From Atlantibacter hermannii (GTDB taxonomy: Bacteria > Pseudomonadota > Gammaproteobacteria > Enterobacterales > Enterobacteriaceae): 64,000 nt of DNA. The position numbers were made by a program, and so were the translations under genes. This document shows, piece after piece, positions 1-8,938 of this stretch (positions are counted from its first letter, which is position 1; each line of letters starts with the position of its first letter). The notes under the pieces are model-generated. The model did not search any database and was not told the origin of the DNA. It saw nothing but the letters and a program-made list of their open reading frames with translations. The stretch covers positions 3,658,001 through 3,722,000 of the forward strand of contig LR134136.1 of the NCBI GenBank assembly GCA_900635495.1, read 5' to 3'.

Positions 1-547
1 GGATCCGGTTATCCTCCCCGACCACCAGCACGCCCTGATCCATATTTTCAATCATGGTGGAGAATATTTTGCGAATACTGCCGCTGTCGTTCTGGTCCTC
101 CAGTAATTTCGCAACAAAAACGTTCGAGATATGTCGTACGTAATCAGAAAATTCGTGCAGATTATCGTTAATATGTTCCTGCTGCTCGTGCGTGACTGCA
201 ATAAGGCTTATCACCCCGACACAGTTATCCTGAAAAATAACCGGCGTTCCGAGAAAAGCCTTTTCCTTACAATTATTTTTACTGGTGCAACCTTCGCATA
301 ATGGATCGTAACGGGAATGCGTAACGACTTTCTCTTTTTTGGTTTCCAGGACGTAGCGTAATAACCGCGAATTGGTATTCAGTTTTTGACCAAGAAATTT
401 CCCATACGATCCTGTGCCTGCCACCCGACAAAGGTTCTCATCAACAATTTCCACGTCGAGTTGTAATACGCTGGCCAGCATTCTGGCAAAGCGTTGAATA
501 GTGGGTTGAATCTGCATCAGAACGGATTGCGTGTTGGCGGATATCAT
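1..547 (-). CDS. ygeV: Sigma-54-dependent transcriptional activator YgeV (C-terminus outside window)
   Basis: The first 182 residues of a bacterial enhancer-binding protein are present; the window edge removes the rest. The visible part matches the E. coli YgeV sensory region nearly residue for residue: an N-terminal GAF/PAS-like domain, then the start of a PAS segment (ENMDQGVLVV). The AAA+ and Fis-type HTH domains expected in this family lie outside the window. A cysteine cluster C84-x2-C87-x5-C93 (DPLCEGC...NNC) sits in the sensory domain and could bind a metal or Fe-S cluster; that is inference. The gene is divergent from ygeW, whose promoter is of sigma-54 type, so YgeV is the obvious candidate activator of the neighbouring purine genes. 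Start chosen at ATG 547, which fits the E. coli N-terminus. Confidence 0.9.
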   Translation of the reverse strand, partial: MISANTQSVLMQIQPTIQRFARMLASVLQLDVEIVDENLCRVAGTGSYGKFLGQKLNTNSRLLRYVLETKKEKVVTHSRYDPLCEGCTSKNNCKEKAFLGTPVIFQDNCVGVISLIAVTHEQQEHINDNLHEFSDYVRHISNVFVAKLLEDQNDSGSIRKIFSTMIENMDQGVLVVGEDNRI

Positions 548-860
548 AGCTTGACCTTCGAATATCACGTAAGAAGTTGATATTTATAAAAGAACACTTT
601 TAACAGTCTGAACCCCATGATACTAACTCAGCCGCCATTAACATTGATAAAAACACTTTTTCTTTATCATTCGCAGATGGAATTATGGAAGAAACATCAC
701 ATTTCCATATCAATATGAGAATAACCGGGTTGGTTTTATCAATTTGGCGATAACTTTCCTTCTTACGCTTGTTAATAGTTACCCCTCAACGGGGCTGAAA
801 ATAATGCATAAATAAAGCCAAACGATTACGTATCCCTTTCCCACACATTTCCGGCGTTAA

Positions 861-879
861 TTTGTGATTCATTTCTCAC
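861..879 (+). promoter_or_regulatory. Candidate upstream activator element of ygeW
   Basis: The stretch reads TTTGTGA, four bases, then TTTCTCAC. Both halves also occur upstream of the sigma-54 promoter of ygfK (10448-10454 and 10494-10501). It lies about 44 bases before the -24 element. A shared element at two sigma-54 promoters of one pathway suggests a YgeV or CRP-like site. This is inference. Confidence 0.35.
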
Positions 880-922
880 TATTCAGGCTATTTACCCCCT
901 TCACTACCCGCAGAAACAATCC

Positions 923-938
923 TGGCACAGTTATTGTT
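923..938 (+). promoter_or_regulatory. Sigma-54 (-24/-12) promoter of ygeW
   Basis: TGGCAC (923-928), five bases, then TTGTT (934-938) fits the TGGCAC-N5-TTGCW consensus with one change in the -12 box. Spacing is exact. It lies about 100 bases before the ygeW start and beside a sigma-54 activator gene, which supports it. Confidence 0.7.
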
Positions 939-1041
939 AATACACAGATATCGCTGTGAATCGCGCCTCGGAATGCCCCTTTATTTGCCGGACACAGCAT
1001 GTTGCTAATTAGCCTGTCACCCCACTTACCAGGATTACACA

Positions 1042-2230
1042 ATGAAAACAGTTAATGAATTGATAAAGGATATCAATGCGCTGAACTCCCACCTCCATGA
1101 AAAAGACTTTTTTATTGACGTGGGAACAAACGACAGACGAATTGAAACAGGTGCTGGACGTCGCCGCCGCGCTCAAAACACTTCGTGCGGAAAATATCGC
1201 TACCCGGGTGTTTAATAGCGGCCTTGGCATCTCTGTATTCCGCGATAACTCCACCCGTACGCGTTTCTCCTATGCCTCGGCGCTGAATTTGCTCGGTCTT
1301 GCCCAGCAGGATCTGGATGAAGGCAAATCACAAATCGCCCACGGCGAAACCGTGCGTGAAACCGCCAACATGATCTCTTTCTGCGCCGATGCCATTGGTA
1401 TTCGCGACGATATGTTCCTGGGAGCGGGCAACGCCTATATGCGCGAAGTCGGCGCCGCGCTGGATGATGGCTATAAGCAAGGCGTTCTGCCTCAACGTCC
1501 GGCGCTGATTAACCTGCAGTGCGATATCGACCACCCTACCCAGTCCATGGCCGATCTCGCCTGGCTGCGCGAGCACTTTGGTTCGCTGGAAAACCTGAAA
1601 GGCAAGAAAATCGCCATGACCTGGGCTTACTCCCCCAGTTACGGTAAGCCGCTTTCCGTACCGCAGGGCATCATCGGTTTGATGACCCGTTTCGGGATGG
1701 ACGTGACGCTGGCGCATCCGGAAGGGTATGACCTGATCCCTGACGTGATCGACGTGGCGAAAAACAACGCCAAATCGTCCGGCGGCAGCTTCCGCCAGGT
1801 CACCAGTATGGAAGAAGCGTTTAAAGATGCCGACATTGTGTATCCCAAATCATGGGCGCCGTACAAAGTCATGGAACAGCGCACCGACCTGCTGCGCGCC
1901 AACGATCACGACGGTCTGAAAGCGCTGGAAAAAGCCTGCCTGGCGCAGAACGCCAATCATAAGGACTGGCACTGCACTGAAGAGATGATGAAGCTCACCA
2001 ATAAGGGTAACGCGCTGTACATGCACTGTCTGCCGGCAGACATCAGCGGCGTTTCCTGCAAAGAGGGTGAAGTGACCGAAGCCGTCTTCGAGAAATACCG
2101 TATCGCTACCTATAAAGAAGCCAGCTGGAAGCCTTACATCATCGCCGCCATGATCCTCGCCCGTAAGTACGCCAAACCCGGCGTCCTGCTGGAGCAACTG
2201 CTGCAGGAAGCCCAAAAGCGCATTAAGTAA
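1042..2230 (+). CDS. ygeW: Carbamoyltransferase-family protein YgeW (one-base frameshift near the start)
   Basis: This is a paralogue of aspartate/ornithine carbamoyltransferases. The carbamoyl-phosphate loop (NSTRTRF) and the HCLP motif near the C-terminus (MHCLPAD) are both visible. E. coli YgeW is a structurally known family member that is not an ornithine carbamoyltransferase; its physiological substrate is unsettled, and it is linked by genomics to anaerobic purine/urate breakdown. The true start is ATG 1042 (MKTVNELIKDIN). One extra T in the run 1108-1113 shifts the frame; a second frame then continues LLTWEQT to the stop. Removing that base gives 395 aa, close to E. coli (396). The first gene of the ygeW-X-Y-hyuA-yqeA run, behind a sigma-54 promoter. 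Confidence 0.9.
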
Positions 2231-2238
2231 ACCTCTCC

Positions 2239-2256
2239 GCCGGCCTGCAGGCCGGC
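2239..2256 (+). repeat. Perfect palindrome between ygeW and ygeX
   Basis: An 18-base perfect palindrome (GCCGGCCTG and its complement) lies just after the ygeW stop. No T-run follows, so it is not a classical terminator. Similar GC-rich hairpins occur at the next two gene junctions. Confidence 0.6.
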
Positions 2257-2297
2257 CTCTTCGATCTCCGGGAAGTTATGAAGGATAAGGATGGGAT

Positions 2298-3495
2298 ATG
2301 TCAGTTTTCGCTTTGAAAATCGATATCGCCGACAACCAATTTTTTACTGGTGAAACCTCGCCGCTGTTCTCGCAAAAACAGGCGCAGCAGGCCCGTCAGT
2401 TTCATAAAAAAATCGCGGGGATATCAGCCAACGCCGCTGTATGCGCTCGATGAATTAGCCGGGCTGTTCGGCGTTAAAAAAATACTGGTCAAAGATGAGT
2501 CCCAACGCTTTGGGCTCAATGCGTTCAAGATGCTGGGCGGGGCTTATGCCATCGCGCAGTTACTGTGCGAGAAATACCACATCAACATCGCCGATTTCTC
2601 GTTTGAGACCATCAAAACCACCATCCGCGAGAAAATGACCTTCGCCACCACCACCGACGGGAACCACGGTCGCGGCGTGGCGTGGGCGGCGAAGCAACTC
2701 GGCCAAAACGCCGTGGTGTATATGCCGAAAGGCTCCGCGCAAGAGCGCGTCGACGCGATCCTCAAGCTGGGCGCGGAGTGCATCGTCACCGATATGAACT
2801 ATGACGACACCGTGCGCCTGACCATGAAAAACGCCCAACAAAACGGCTGGGAAGTGGTGCAGGACACGGCCTGGGAAGGTTACACCACCATCCCGACCTG
2901 GATTATGCAAGGCTACGCCACCCTGGCGGACGAAGCCGTGGAACAAATGAACGCAATGGATGTGAAACCAACCCACGTCCTGTTGCAGGCGGGCGTCGGC
3001 GCCATGGCGGGCGGCGTGCTCGGTTATCTGGTGGACGTTTACGGGCCGCGCAACCTGCATTCGTTGATTGTTGAACCGGAACTGGCCGACTGCGTTTACC
3101 GCTCCGGCGTTAAAGGCGAAATCGTCAACGTGGGCGGCGATATGGCCACCATCATGGCCGGTCTGGCCTGCGGTGAGCCAAACCCGCTGGGCTGGGAAGT
3201 GTTACGTAACTGCGCCACCCAGTTTATCTCCTGCCAGGACGCCGTCGCCGCGCTGGGCATGCGGGTGCTCGGCAACCCGCTCGGCAACGATCATCGCGTG
3301 GTTTCCGGTGAATCCGGCGCAGTTGGCCTGGGTGTGCTCGCCGCCGTGCATTACCACCCGCAGCGCGACGCCTTAATGAAAAAGCTGGGTCTTGATAGCG
3401 ATTCCGTCGTGCTGGCAATCAGCACCGAAGGCGACACCGACGTGAAGCATTACCGCGAAGTGGTCTGGGAAGGCAAACACGGCATTCCGGGTTAA
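2298..3495 (+). CDS. ygeX: 2,3-Diaminopropionate ammonia-lyase YgeX (one-base frameshift)
   Basis: A PLP-dependent fold type II lyase that converts 2,3-diaminopropionate to pyruvate and ammonia; in gut bacteria the gene belongs to the urate-degradation cluster. The PLP lysine is in RFGLNAFKMLGG (about K77), and the phosphate-binding glycine loop is in LLQAGVGAMAGG. The start is ATG 2298 (MSVFALKIDIADN), preceded by a purine-rich ribosome site. One extra G in the run 2417-2420 breaks the frame after KKIAG; reading resumes at YQPTPLYAL. Corrected length is 398 aa, the same as E. coli. It lies 67 bases after ygeW and is probably co-transcribed. Confidence 0.92.
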
Positions 3496-3527
3496 CAGAC
3501 TGCGCATTTCACCCTGACGAATTTACG

Positions 3528-3546
3528 CTCCCCGCCTGACGGGGAG
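3528..3546 (+). repeat. GC-rich hairpin between ygeX and ygeY
   Basis: Seven-base arms CTCCCCG (3528-3534) and CGGGGAG (3540-3546) enclose CCTGA. No T-run follows. It lies between the ygeX stop and the ribosome site of ygeY. Confidence 0.55.
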
Positions 3547-3567
3547 AACACGACTGGAGAATTTAAG

Positions 3568-4785
3568 ATGGCTAAGCATATTCCGTTCGCGCTCATTCTG
3601 GAAAAAGCGAATCACTATAAAGACGACATGACCCGTTTTTTACGCGACATGATCGCCATTCCCAGCGAGAGCTGCGATGAGAAGCGCGTGATTCACCGCA
3701 TCAGGCAGGAAATGGAAAAGGTCGGTTTCGATAAAGTGGAAATTGACCCGATGGGCAACATTCTGGGCTACGTCGGCCACGGTCCGCGTCTGGTTGCGAT
3801 GGATGCGCACATTGATACCGTCGGCATCGGCAATATCAAAAACTGGAACTTCGACCCGTATACCGGCATGGAGACCGATGAGCTGATTGGCGGGCGCGGC
3901 GCGTCTGACCAGGAAGGCGGAATGGCGTCGATGGTATACGCCGGAAAAATCATCAAAGATTTGGGCCTTGAAGATGAATACACCTTGCTGGTCACCGGCA
4001 CCGTGCAGGAAGAGGATTGCGACGGCCTGTGCTGGCAGTACATTATCGAACAATCCGGCATCCGGCCGGAATTCGTGGTCAGCACCGAACCCACCGACTG
4101 CCAGATTTACCGTGGCCAGCGTGGGCGCATGGAAATTCGCGTCGAAGTTCAGGGTGTAAGCTGCCACGGCTCCGCGCCGGAGCGCGGCGACAACGCCATT
4201 TTTAAAATGGGCCCGATCCTGAATGAACTGCAGGGGCTGTCCCAACGGTTAGGCTATGACGAGTTCCTTGGCAAAGGCACGTTGACCGTTTCGGAAATCT
4301 TCTTCACTTCCCCAAGCCGCTGCGCCGTGGCGGACAGTTGCGCGGTTTCTATCGACCGCCGTCTCACCTGGGGCGAAACCTGGGAAGGCGCACTGGAAGA
4401 GATCCGCGCCCTGCCAGCGGTTCAACAGGCGAATGCCGTGGTCTCCATGTACAACTACGATCGTCCGTCCTGGACCGGCCTGGTTTACCCTACCGAGTGC
4501 TACTTCCCGACCTGGAAAGTGGAAGAAGATCATTTCACGGTTCGCGCGCTGGCAGCGGCTTATGAAGGCCTGTTCCATCAGCAGCCCGTTGTCGATAAGT
4601 GGACATTCTCCACCAACGGCGTCTCTATTATGGGTCGTCACGGCATTCCGGTAGTCGGTTTTGGACCAGGTAAAGAGCCGGAAGCCCATGCGCCGAACGA
4701 GAAAACCTGGAAAGCGCATCTGGTCACCTGCGCGGCCATGTATGCCGCCATCCCGCTGGCCTGGCTTGCTACAGAAAAACAATAA
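3568..4785 (+). CDS. ygeY: M20-family amidohydrolase/peptidase YgeY
   Basis: An intact 405-residue zinc amidohydrolase of the M20/ArgE/DapE family. Metal-site motifs are visible: DAHIDTVG, GGRGASDQEGG and the glutamate pair in TGTVQEEDCDG, with a late histidine in EAHAPNEK. It is strongly similar to E. coli YgeY (403 aa). In the gut urate cluster ygeY is co-inherited with ygeX, and a role in releasing diaminopropionate from a purine-derived intermediate has been suggested; the sequence shows the hydrolase class only. It follows ygeX by 72 bases, with a GGAG ribosome site before ATG 3568. Confidence 0.92.
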   Translation: MAKHIPFALILEKANHYKDDMTRFLRDMIAIPSESCDEKRVIHRIRQEMEKVGFDKVEIDPMGNILGYVGHGPRLVAMDAHIDTVGIGNIKNWNFDPYTGMETDELIGGRGASDQEGGMASMVYAGKIIKDLGLEDEYTLLVTGTVQEEDCDGLCWQYIIEQSGIRPEFVVSTEPTDCQIYRGQRGRMEIRVEVQGVSCHGSAPERGDNAIFKMGPILNELQGLSQRLGYDEFLGKGTLTVSEIFFTSPSRCAVADSCAVSIDRRLTWGETWEGALEEIRALPAVQQANAVVSMYNYDRPSWTGLVYPTECYFPTWKVEEDHFTVRALAAAYEGLFHQQPVVDKWTFSTNGVSIMGRHGIPVVGFGPGKEPEAHAPNEKTWKAHLVTCAAMYAAIPLAWLATEKQ

Positions 4786-4797
4786 TCATCGTGCAAT

Positions 4798-4824
4798 CCC
4801 TCTCCGGCGTTCTGCCGGGGAGGG
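4798..4824 (+). repeat. GC-rich hairpin between ygeY and hyuA
   Basis: CCCTCTCCGGC (4798-4808) pairs imperfectly with GCCGGGGAGGG (4814-4824) around GTTCT. It ends just before the purine-rich ribosome site of hyuA, so it may affect hyuA translation. No T-run follows. Confidence 0.5.
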
Positions 4825-4838
4825 AAAGGGAGTTGCGT

Positions 4839-6224
4839 ATGCGTGTACTGATTAAAAACGGCATCGTCGTGAATGCTGATGGCCAGGCCCGCCAGGACGT
4901 GCTGATTGAAAGCGGCCATATCCGCCAGGTCGCCCCGGTCATTAATCCCGATTTACCCTGTGAAACCATCGACGCGGAAGGATGCTACGTCATGCCTGGC
5001 GGTATCGACGTGCATACCCATTTCAATATTGATGTCGGCATCGCCCGTAGCTGTGATGATTTTTTTACCGGTACCCGCGCCGCCGCGTGTGGCGGTACAA
5101 CAACCATCATCGACCATATGGGATTTGGGCCCGCCGGTTGCAGACTGCGCCACCAGCTTGAGGTCTACCACGGTTACGCTGCCCACAAAGCGGTGATCGA
5201 TTACAGCTTCCACGGCGTGATCCAGCATATTAACCACGCCATCCTTGATGAGATCCCCATGATGGTGGAAGAAGGGATCAGCAGCTTTAAGCTCTATCTG
5301 ACCTACCAGTTCAAACTCAACGATGACGAAGTGTTGCAGGCGCTGAGGCGATTAAATGACGCCGGGGCGCTGACCACGGTTCATCCCGAAAACGACGCGG
5401 CCATCGCCCGCAAACGCGCCGGGTTTATCGCCTCCGGCAAAACCGCGCCGATATACCATGCCCTGAGTCGCCCGCTGGAGTGCGAAGCAGAAGCCATCGC
5501 CCGGATGATCAATCTGGCGCATCTTTCCGGCAACGCGCCGCTGTACATCGTGCATCTGTCGAACGGCCTGGGGCTTGATTATTTACGGCTGGCGCGGGCG
5601 CAACATCAGCCCGTGTGGGTTGAAACCTGCCCGCAATATCTGTTGCTGGATGAGCGTAGTTACGAGGCGGAAGACGCACTGAAGTTTATTCTCAGCCCAC
5701 CGCTGCGCAACGTGCGCGAGCAGGACAAGCTGTGGTGCGGCATTGCCGACGGGGCGGTGGATGTGGTGGCGACAGACCACTGCGCCTTCTCACTGGAACA
5801 GCGCCAGCGCTTGTCAGGCGGCGATTTCAGCCGTTGCCCCAATGGGCTGCCCGGCGTGGAAAACCGAATGCTGTTGCTGTTTTCCCACGGTGTCATGAGC
5901 GGTCGCATCTCCCCGTCGCGGTTTGTCGCTTTAACCAGCGCCACGCCAGCCAAACTGTTCGGTCTGTGGCCGCACAAGGGCCAGATTGCGCCCGGTGCAG
6001 ACGGCGATATTGTGATTATCGACCCGCGCCGCACTACCGTGATCCGTCATGAAAACCTGCATGACAATGCCGATTATTCCCCCTGGGAAGGCATGACATG
6101 CCAGGGCGAAATTCGCCAGACCCTGTCGCGCGGTAATACGGTGTTCCGCGACGGCAAATTCACCGGTAGCCCCGGACAAGGACGCTACCTGCGACGTAAA
6201 CCGTTTAAACACCCCGCCCCCTAA
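4839..6224 (+). CDS. hyuA: D-phenylhydantoinase / dihydropyrimidinase-family HyuA
   Basis: An intact 461-residue cyclic amidohydrolase of the dihydropyrimidinase superfamily, the same length as E. coli HyuA. The binuclear metal ligands are all visible: H59-x-H61 (VHTHF), the lysine expected to be carboxylated at K151 (SFKLYL), H182 (VHPEN), H239 (IVHLSNG) and D313 (ATDHC). The family opens hydantoin and dihydropyrimidine rings; in this island an allantoin- or hydantoin-like purine product is a reasonable substrate, which is inference. ATG 4839 was chosen over an in-frame upstream start because it matches E. coli and has AGGGAG seven bases before it. Confidence 0.92.
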   Translation: MRVLIKNGIVVNADGQARQDVLIESGHIRQVAPVINPDLPCETIDAEGCYVMPGGIDVHTHFNIDVGIARSCDDFFTGTRAAACGGTTTIIDHMGFGPAGCRLRHQLEVYHGYAAHKAVIDYSFHGVIQHINHAILDEIPMMVEEGISSFKLYLTYQFKLNDDEVLQALRRLNDAGALTTVHPENDAAIARKRAGFIASGKTAPIYHALSRPLECEAEAIARMINLAHLSGNAPLYIVHLSNGLGLDYLRLARAQHQPVWVETCPQYLLLDERSYEAEDALKFILSPPLRNVREQDKLWCGIADGAVDVVATDHCAFSLEQRQRLSGGDFSRCPNGLPGVENRMLLLFSHGVMSGRISPSRFVALTSATPAKLFGLWPHKGQIAPGADGDIVIIDPRRTTVIRHENLHDNADYSPWEGMTCQGEIRQTLSRGNTVFRDGKFTGSPGQGRYLRRKPFKHPAP

Positions 6225-6277
6225 CCGGCAATGTGGCGTAAACGGATGACCCCAAAACCCTACGAAGTGAGGAAAGG

Positions 6278-7210
6278 ATGAGTAAAAAAATTGTTCTCGC
6301 CCTGGGCGGGAATGCCCTTGGTGACGATCTGGCCGGGCAGATGGCGGCGGTGAAAACTACCGCACAGGCGATTGTCGATTTAATTGCGCAGGGCCATCAG
6401 GTGGTCGTGACACACGGTAACGGCCCGCAGGTGGGCATGATCAACCTGGCTTTCGAAGCGGCCGCCAAAACAGAAGCGCATACGCCGATGCTGCCCATGT
6501 CGGTATGCGTGGCACTCAGCCAGGGCTACATCGGCTACGACCTGCAAAATGCGCTGCGTGAAGAGTTGCTTTCCCGTGAGATCCATAAACCGGTCGCCAC
6601 GCTAATCACCCAGGTAGAAGTGGACGCCAACGATCCCGCGTTTCTCAACCCGACTAAACCTATCGGCTCATTCTTTAGTGAACAGGACGCCGCACGCCTG
6701 ACGCAGCAGGGCTACACCATGAAAGAGGATGCCGGTCGCGGTTACCGGCGCGTAGTGGCATCGCCGAAACCGGTAGACATCATTGAAAAAGAGACCGTGA
6801 AGGCCATGATGGAAGCGGGCCATGTGGTGATCACCGCAGGCGGCGGCGGGATCCCGGTGATCCGCGAAGGTCTGCATCTGCGCGGCGCCAGCGCGGTGAT
6901 CGATAAAGACTGGGCCAGCGCCAGGCTGGCGGAAATGATCGACGCCGACATGCTGATCATTCTGACCGCTGTAGAAAAAGTGGCTATTAACTTTGGCAAA
7001 CCTGACGTGCAGTGGCTCGACAGGCTGTCGCTGAACGACGCACAACGTTTCATTGACGAAGGGCATTTCGCCAAAGGATCGATGTTGCCGAAGGTGGAAG
7101 CTGCGGTCGCCTTTGCCCGCTCCCGTCCGGGCCGCGAGGCGCTGATTACCGTGTTAAGCAAAGCGAAAGAAGGGATTGAAGGCAAAACCGGTACCATTAT
7201 CAGCCAGTAA
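6278..7210 (+). CDS. yqeA: Carbamate kinase-like protein YqeA
   Basis: An intact 310-residue amino-acid kinase of the carbamate kinase type. It has the N-terminal ALGGNALG loop and the GGGGIPVI nucleotide loop. The family makes ATP from carbamoyl phosphate. With a carbamoyltransferase-like protein (YgeW) and ring-opening hydrolases (HyuA, YgeY) in the same run, a fermentative route from a ureido compound to carbamoyl phosphate to ATP is a natural reading, but it is inference. Start ATG 6278 has a GAGGAAAG ribosome site. It is the last gene of the ygeW run and ends at a strong terminator shared with convergent yqeB. Confidence 0.92.
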   Translation: MSKKIVLALGGNALGDDLAGQMAAVKTTAQAIVDLIAQGHQVVVTHGNGPQVGMINLAFEAAAKTEAHTPMLPMSVCVALSQGYIGYDLQNALREELLSREIHKPVATLITQVEVDANDPAFLNPTKPIGSFFSEQDAARLTQQGYTMKEDAGRGYRRVVASPKPVDIIEKETVKAMMEAGHVVITAGGGGIPVIREGLHLRGASAVIDKDWASARLAEMIDADMLIILTAVEKVAINFGKPDVQWLDRLSLNDAQRFIDEGHFAKGSMLPKVEAAVAFARSRPGREALITVLSKAKEGIEGKTGTIISQ

Positions 7211-7229
7211 CTTTCTGGTGAAAAAACAA

Positions 7230-7253
7230 GGGGCGCCGAAGCGCCCCTTTTTT
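7230..7253. terminator. Bidirectional terminator between yqeA and yqeB
   Basis: Stem GGGGCGC (7230-7236), loop CGAA, stem GCGCCCC (7241-7247), then six T. An A-rich stretch precedes it, so it can also serve yqeB from the other strand. Confidence 0.85.
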
Positions 7254-7262
7254 ATCAGCCGG

Positions 7263-8888
7263 TTATGCCACGGTCAGCACGTCTTCTGTGGCTTTTACGC
7301 CCTGGTGCATTAATGTCATAACCGCTTCCAGCACGCCGCCGCCAATCGCCCTGGCTTTATCAGACACGCTGGTGTAATCCGCCGCCTCGCCGCGCGGATC
7401 GATATCGCCGATTTTAAATCCGCCGCTCACCGCCAGCCCGTCATTCAACAGGCCGCGCACCATGCCTGCCAGCGGCGCTTCAATAGGCGTATCGCCAATA
7501 TGGGCGATAACCTCGCCTTCTTTCACGATATCGCCAAGCTTAACCCGCGCATGCATGATCCCGGCGACCGGCGCACGGATCACCCGGCGGGCGGTATGCC
7601 CCATGATATTTCCGGGGATGCCGGTATTTTCCTGCGCGCAGCCCTGGTAAATCACCTGCCCCAGCCAGTGCCCGCGATTGGTCTCAATAACCGCATGGCA
7701 GTCTTTGCCTGCCGTAAAACCGGGGCCGAGCGCGAGGGTAATCGGGGCCATGCCGCAATGCGTGCCGGTGTTCTCTTTGGCCAGGATGGCATCCACCACG
7801 CACGTCGGTTGAATAGCGATAAGCGAACTGCAACGCGGATCGACAAGGACAGGTATCACGCCGTTGTCGGCCAGGGCAATGGCGTCGCTGGCGGAGTCGG
7901 CGCGTCTTGCGGTCACGCCTTCTACCACCATTTCGCCGTCGAACACGGCCTGGGCGAATGCGACGGTTCGGCGGATCACCGTCGGTTTATCCACCTCCAG
8001 CATGATCACTTTAAATCCGGCGTGGAACAGACGCAGCGCCACACCCGTTGCAATATCCCCTGCCCCGCGGATCACCACGCGCTGATGATGGGAAGGATGA
8101 CCGGCCTGGCTCATCAGTCCGCCCGCCGCATGGTTTTTGATTTGCAAAATTTCCGCTAACACGCTGATGGCGATTTCCTGCGGCGTTTCCGCGCCGATGT
8201 TATAGCCGACCGGCGCATGAAGCCGGGCGAGTTGCGCCTCCGTCAGCCCGCTTTCGCGCATCTGGCGGATAAATACCTGCGCTTTTCGCCGGCTGGCCAA
8301 CAGGCCAAGCCAGGCGACAGGCCGCGCAATCAGGAGATCCAGCGCTTCACGATCCTGATTATTGGTGGCGATCAGCACAAAGTTATCAGGCTTGATATCC
8401 AGCGCCTCAATAGCGGCGGAGAAGGATGCGGCATGGAGCAGTTGGGTGGCGGGCGGGAAAAAGTCAGGATTGAGGCTTTCCGGATAGACATCCGCCACGG
8501 CGATTTCAAATCCCAGGGGTTGCGCCGCACGGGCAATCGCCCGGTTAACGTGCCCTGCGCCAATCAGCACCAGCCGGGGCCGTAAACCGTGGACGCTGAT
8601 GTAGACCGTCATCGCGCCGCCGCAGTCTGACCCAACCGCGTCGTCGCCATTACGCGCCATCCGGCCATGGAACAGACGAGGCCGACGTTCACGCATCGCC
8701 TCGAGTGCTTCATCAATCACCCGCCGTTCAACCATACCGCCGCCGATAGTACCGACAATGGAACCATCCTGATGAATAATCATTTGCGCGGAATGGCGGG
8801 GCGTTGAGCCCCGGCTATCGATAATTTGCGCCATGGCGAACGGGCAATTTGTCTCTTCGAGTTTTGCAGCTTCCGTGAAAATATTCAT
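7263..8888 (-). CDS. yqeB: YqeB, XdhC/CoxI-like molybdo-hydroxylase accessory protein
   Basis: An intact 541-residue protein, the same length as E. coli YqeB. The N-terminal half is an XdhC/CoxI-like domain (QIIDSRGSTPRHSAQM, GGGMVERRVIDEAL) with a Rossmann motif (LVLIGAGHVNRAIA). The middle has a second nucleotide loop (VVIRGAGDIATGVALR), and the C-terminal part has a biotinyl/lipoyl-like fold region. Haft and Self linked yqeB and yqeC with selenium-dependent molybdenum hydroxylases, so it probably helps mature XdhD. That role is family knowledge and not shown here. yqeC is upstream on the same strand with a 50-base gap. Confidence 0.88.
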   Translation of the reverse strand: MNIFTEAAKLEETNCPFAMAQIIDSRGSTPRHSAQMIIHQDGSIVGTIGGGMVERRVIDEALEAMRERRPRLFHGRMARNGDDAVGSDCGGAMTVYISVHGLRPRLVLIGAGHVNRAIARAAQPLGFEIAVADVYPESLNPDFFPPATQLLHAASFSAAIEALDIKPDNFVLIATNNQDREALDLLIARPVAWLGLLASRRKAQVFIRQMRESGLTEAQLARLHAPVGYNIGAETPQEIAISVLAEILQIKNHAAGGLMSQAGHPSHHQRVVIRGAGDIATGVALRLFHAGFKVIMLEVDKPTVIRRTVAFAQAVFDGEMVVEGVTARRADSASDAIALADNGVIPVLVDPRCSSLIAIQPTCVVDAILAKENTGTHCGMAPITLALGPGFTAGKDCHAVIETNRGHWLGQVIYQGCAQENTGIPGNIMGHTARRVIRAPVAGIMHARVKLGDIVKEGEVIAHIGDTPIEAPLAGMVRGLLNDGLAVSGGFKIGDIDPRGEAADYTSVSDKARAIGGGVLEAVMTLMHQGVKATEDVLTVA

Positions 8889-8938
8889 TGTTACCTCAAT
8901 CGAAATATCCAGTCGGCGCCCGCATTGAACCTGGGCTG

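Larger units (their letters stand above)
548..1041. other. ygeV-ygeW divergent intergenic region
   Basis: This 494-base AT-rich stretch separates the divergent ygeV and ygeW. No gene was found. It holds the sigma-54 promoter of ygeW (923-938), the motif TTTGTGA...TTTCTCAC (861-879), and a direct repeat AACACTTTT at 593-601 and 652-660 close to ygeV, of unknown role. Confidence 0.6.

Noticed and set aside
1..6. BamHI site GGATCC at the first base of the window
   Set aside because: It might hint at a clone end, but it is a common six-base site and fits the ygeV coding frame.
593..660. Direct repeat AACACTTTT (593-601 and 652-660) as YgeV binding sites
   Set aside because: The repeats are short, AT-rich and not found before ygfK; too weak to call a site.
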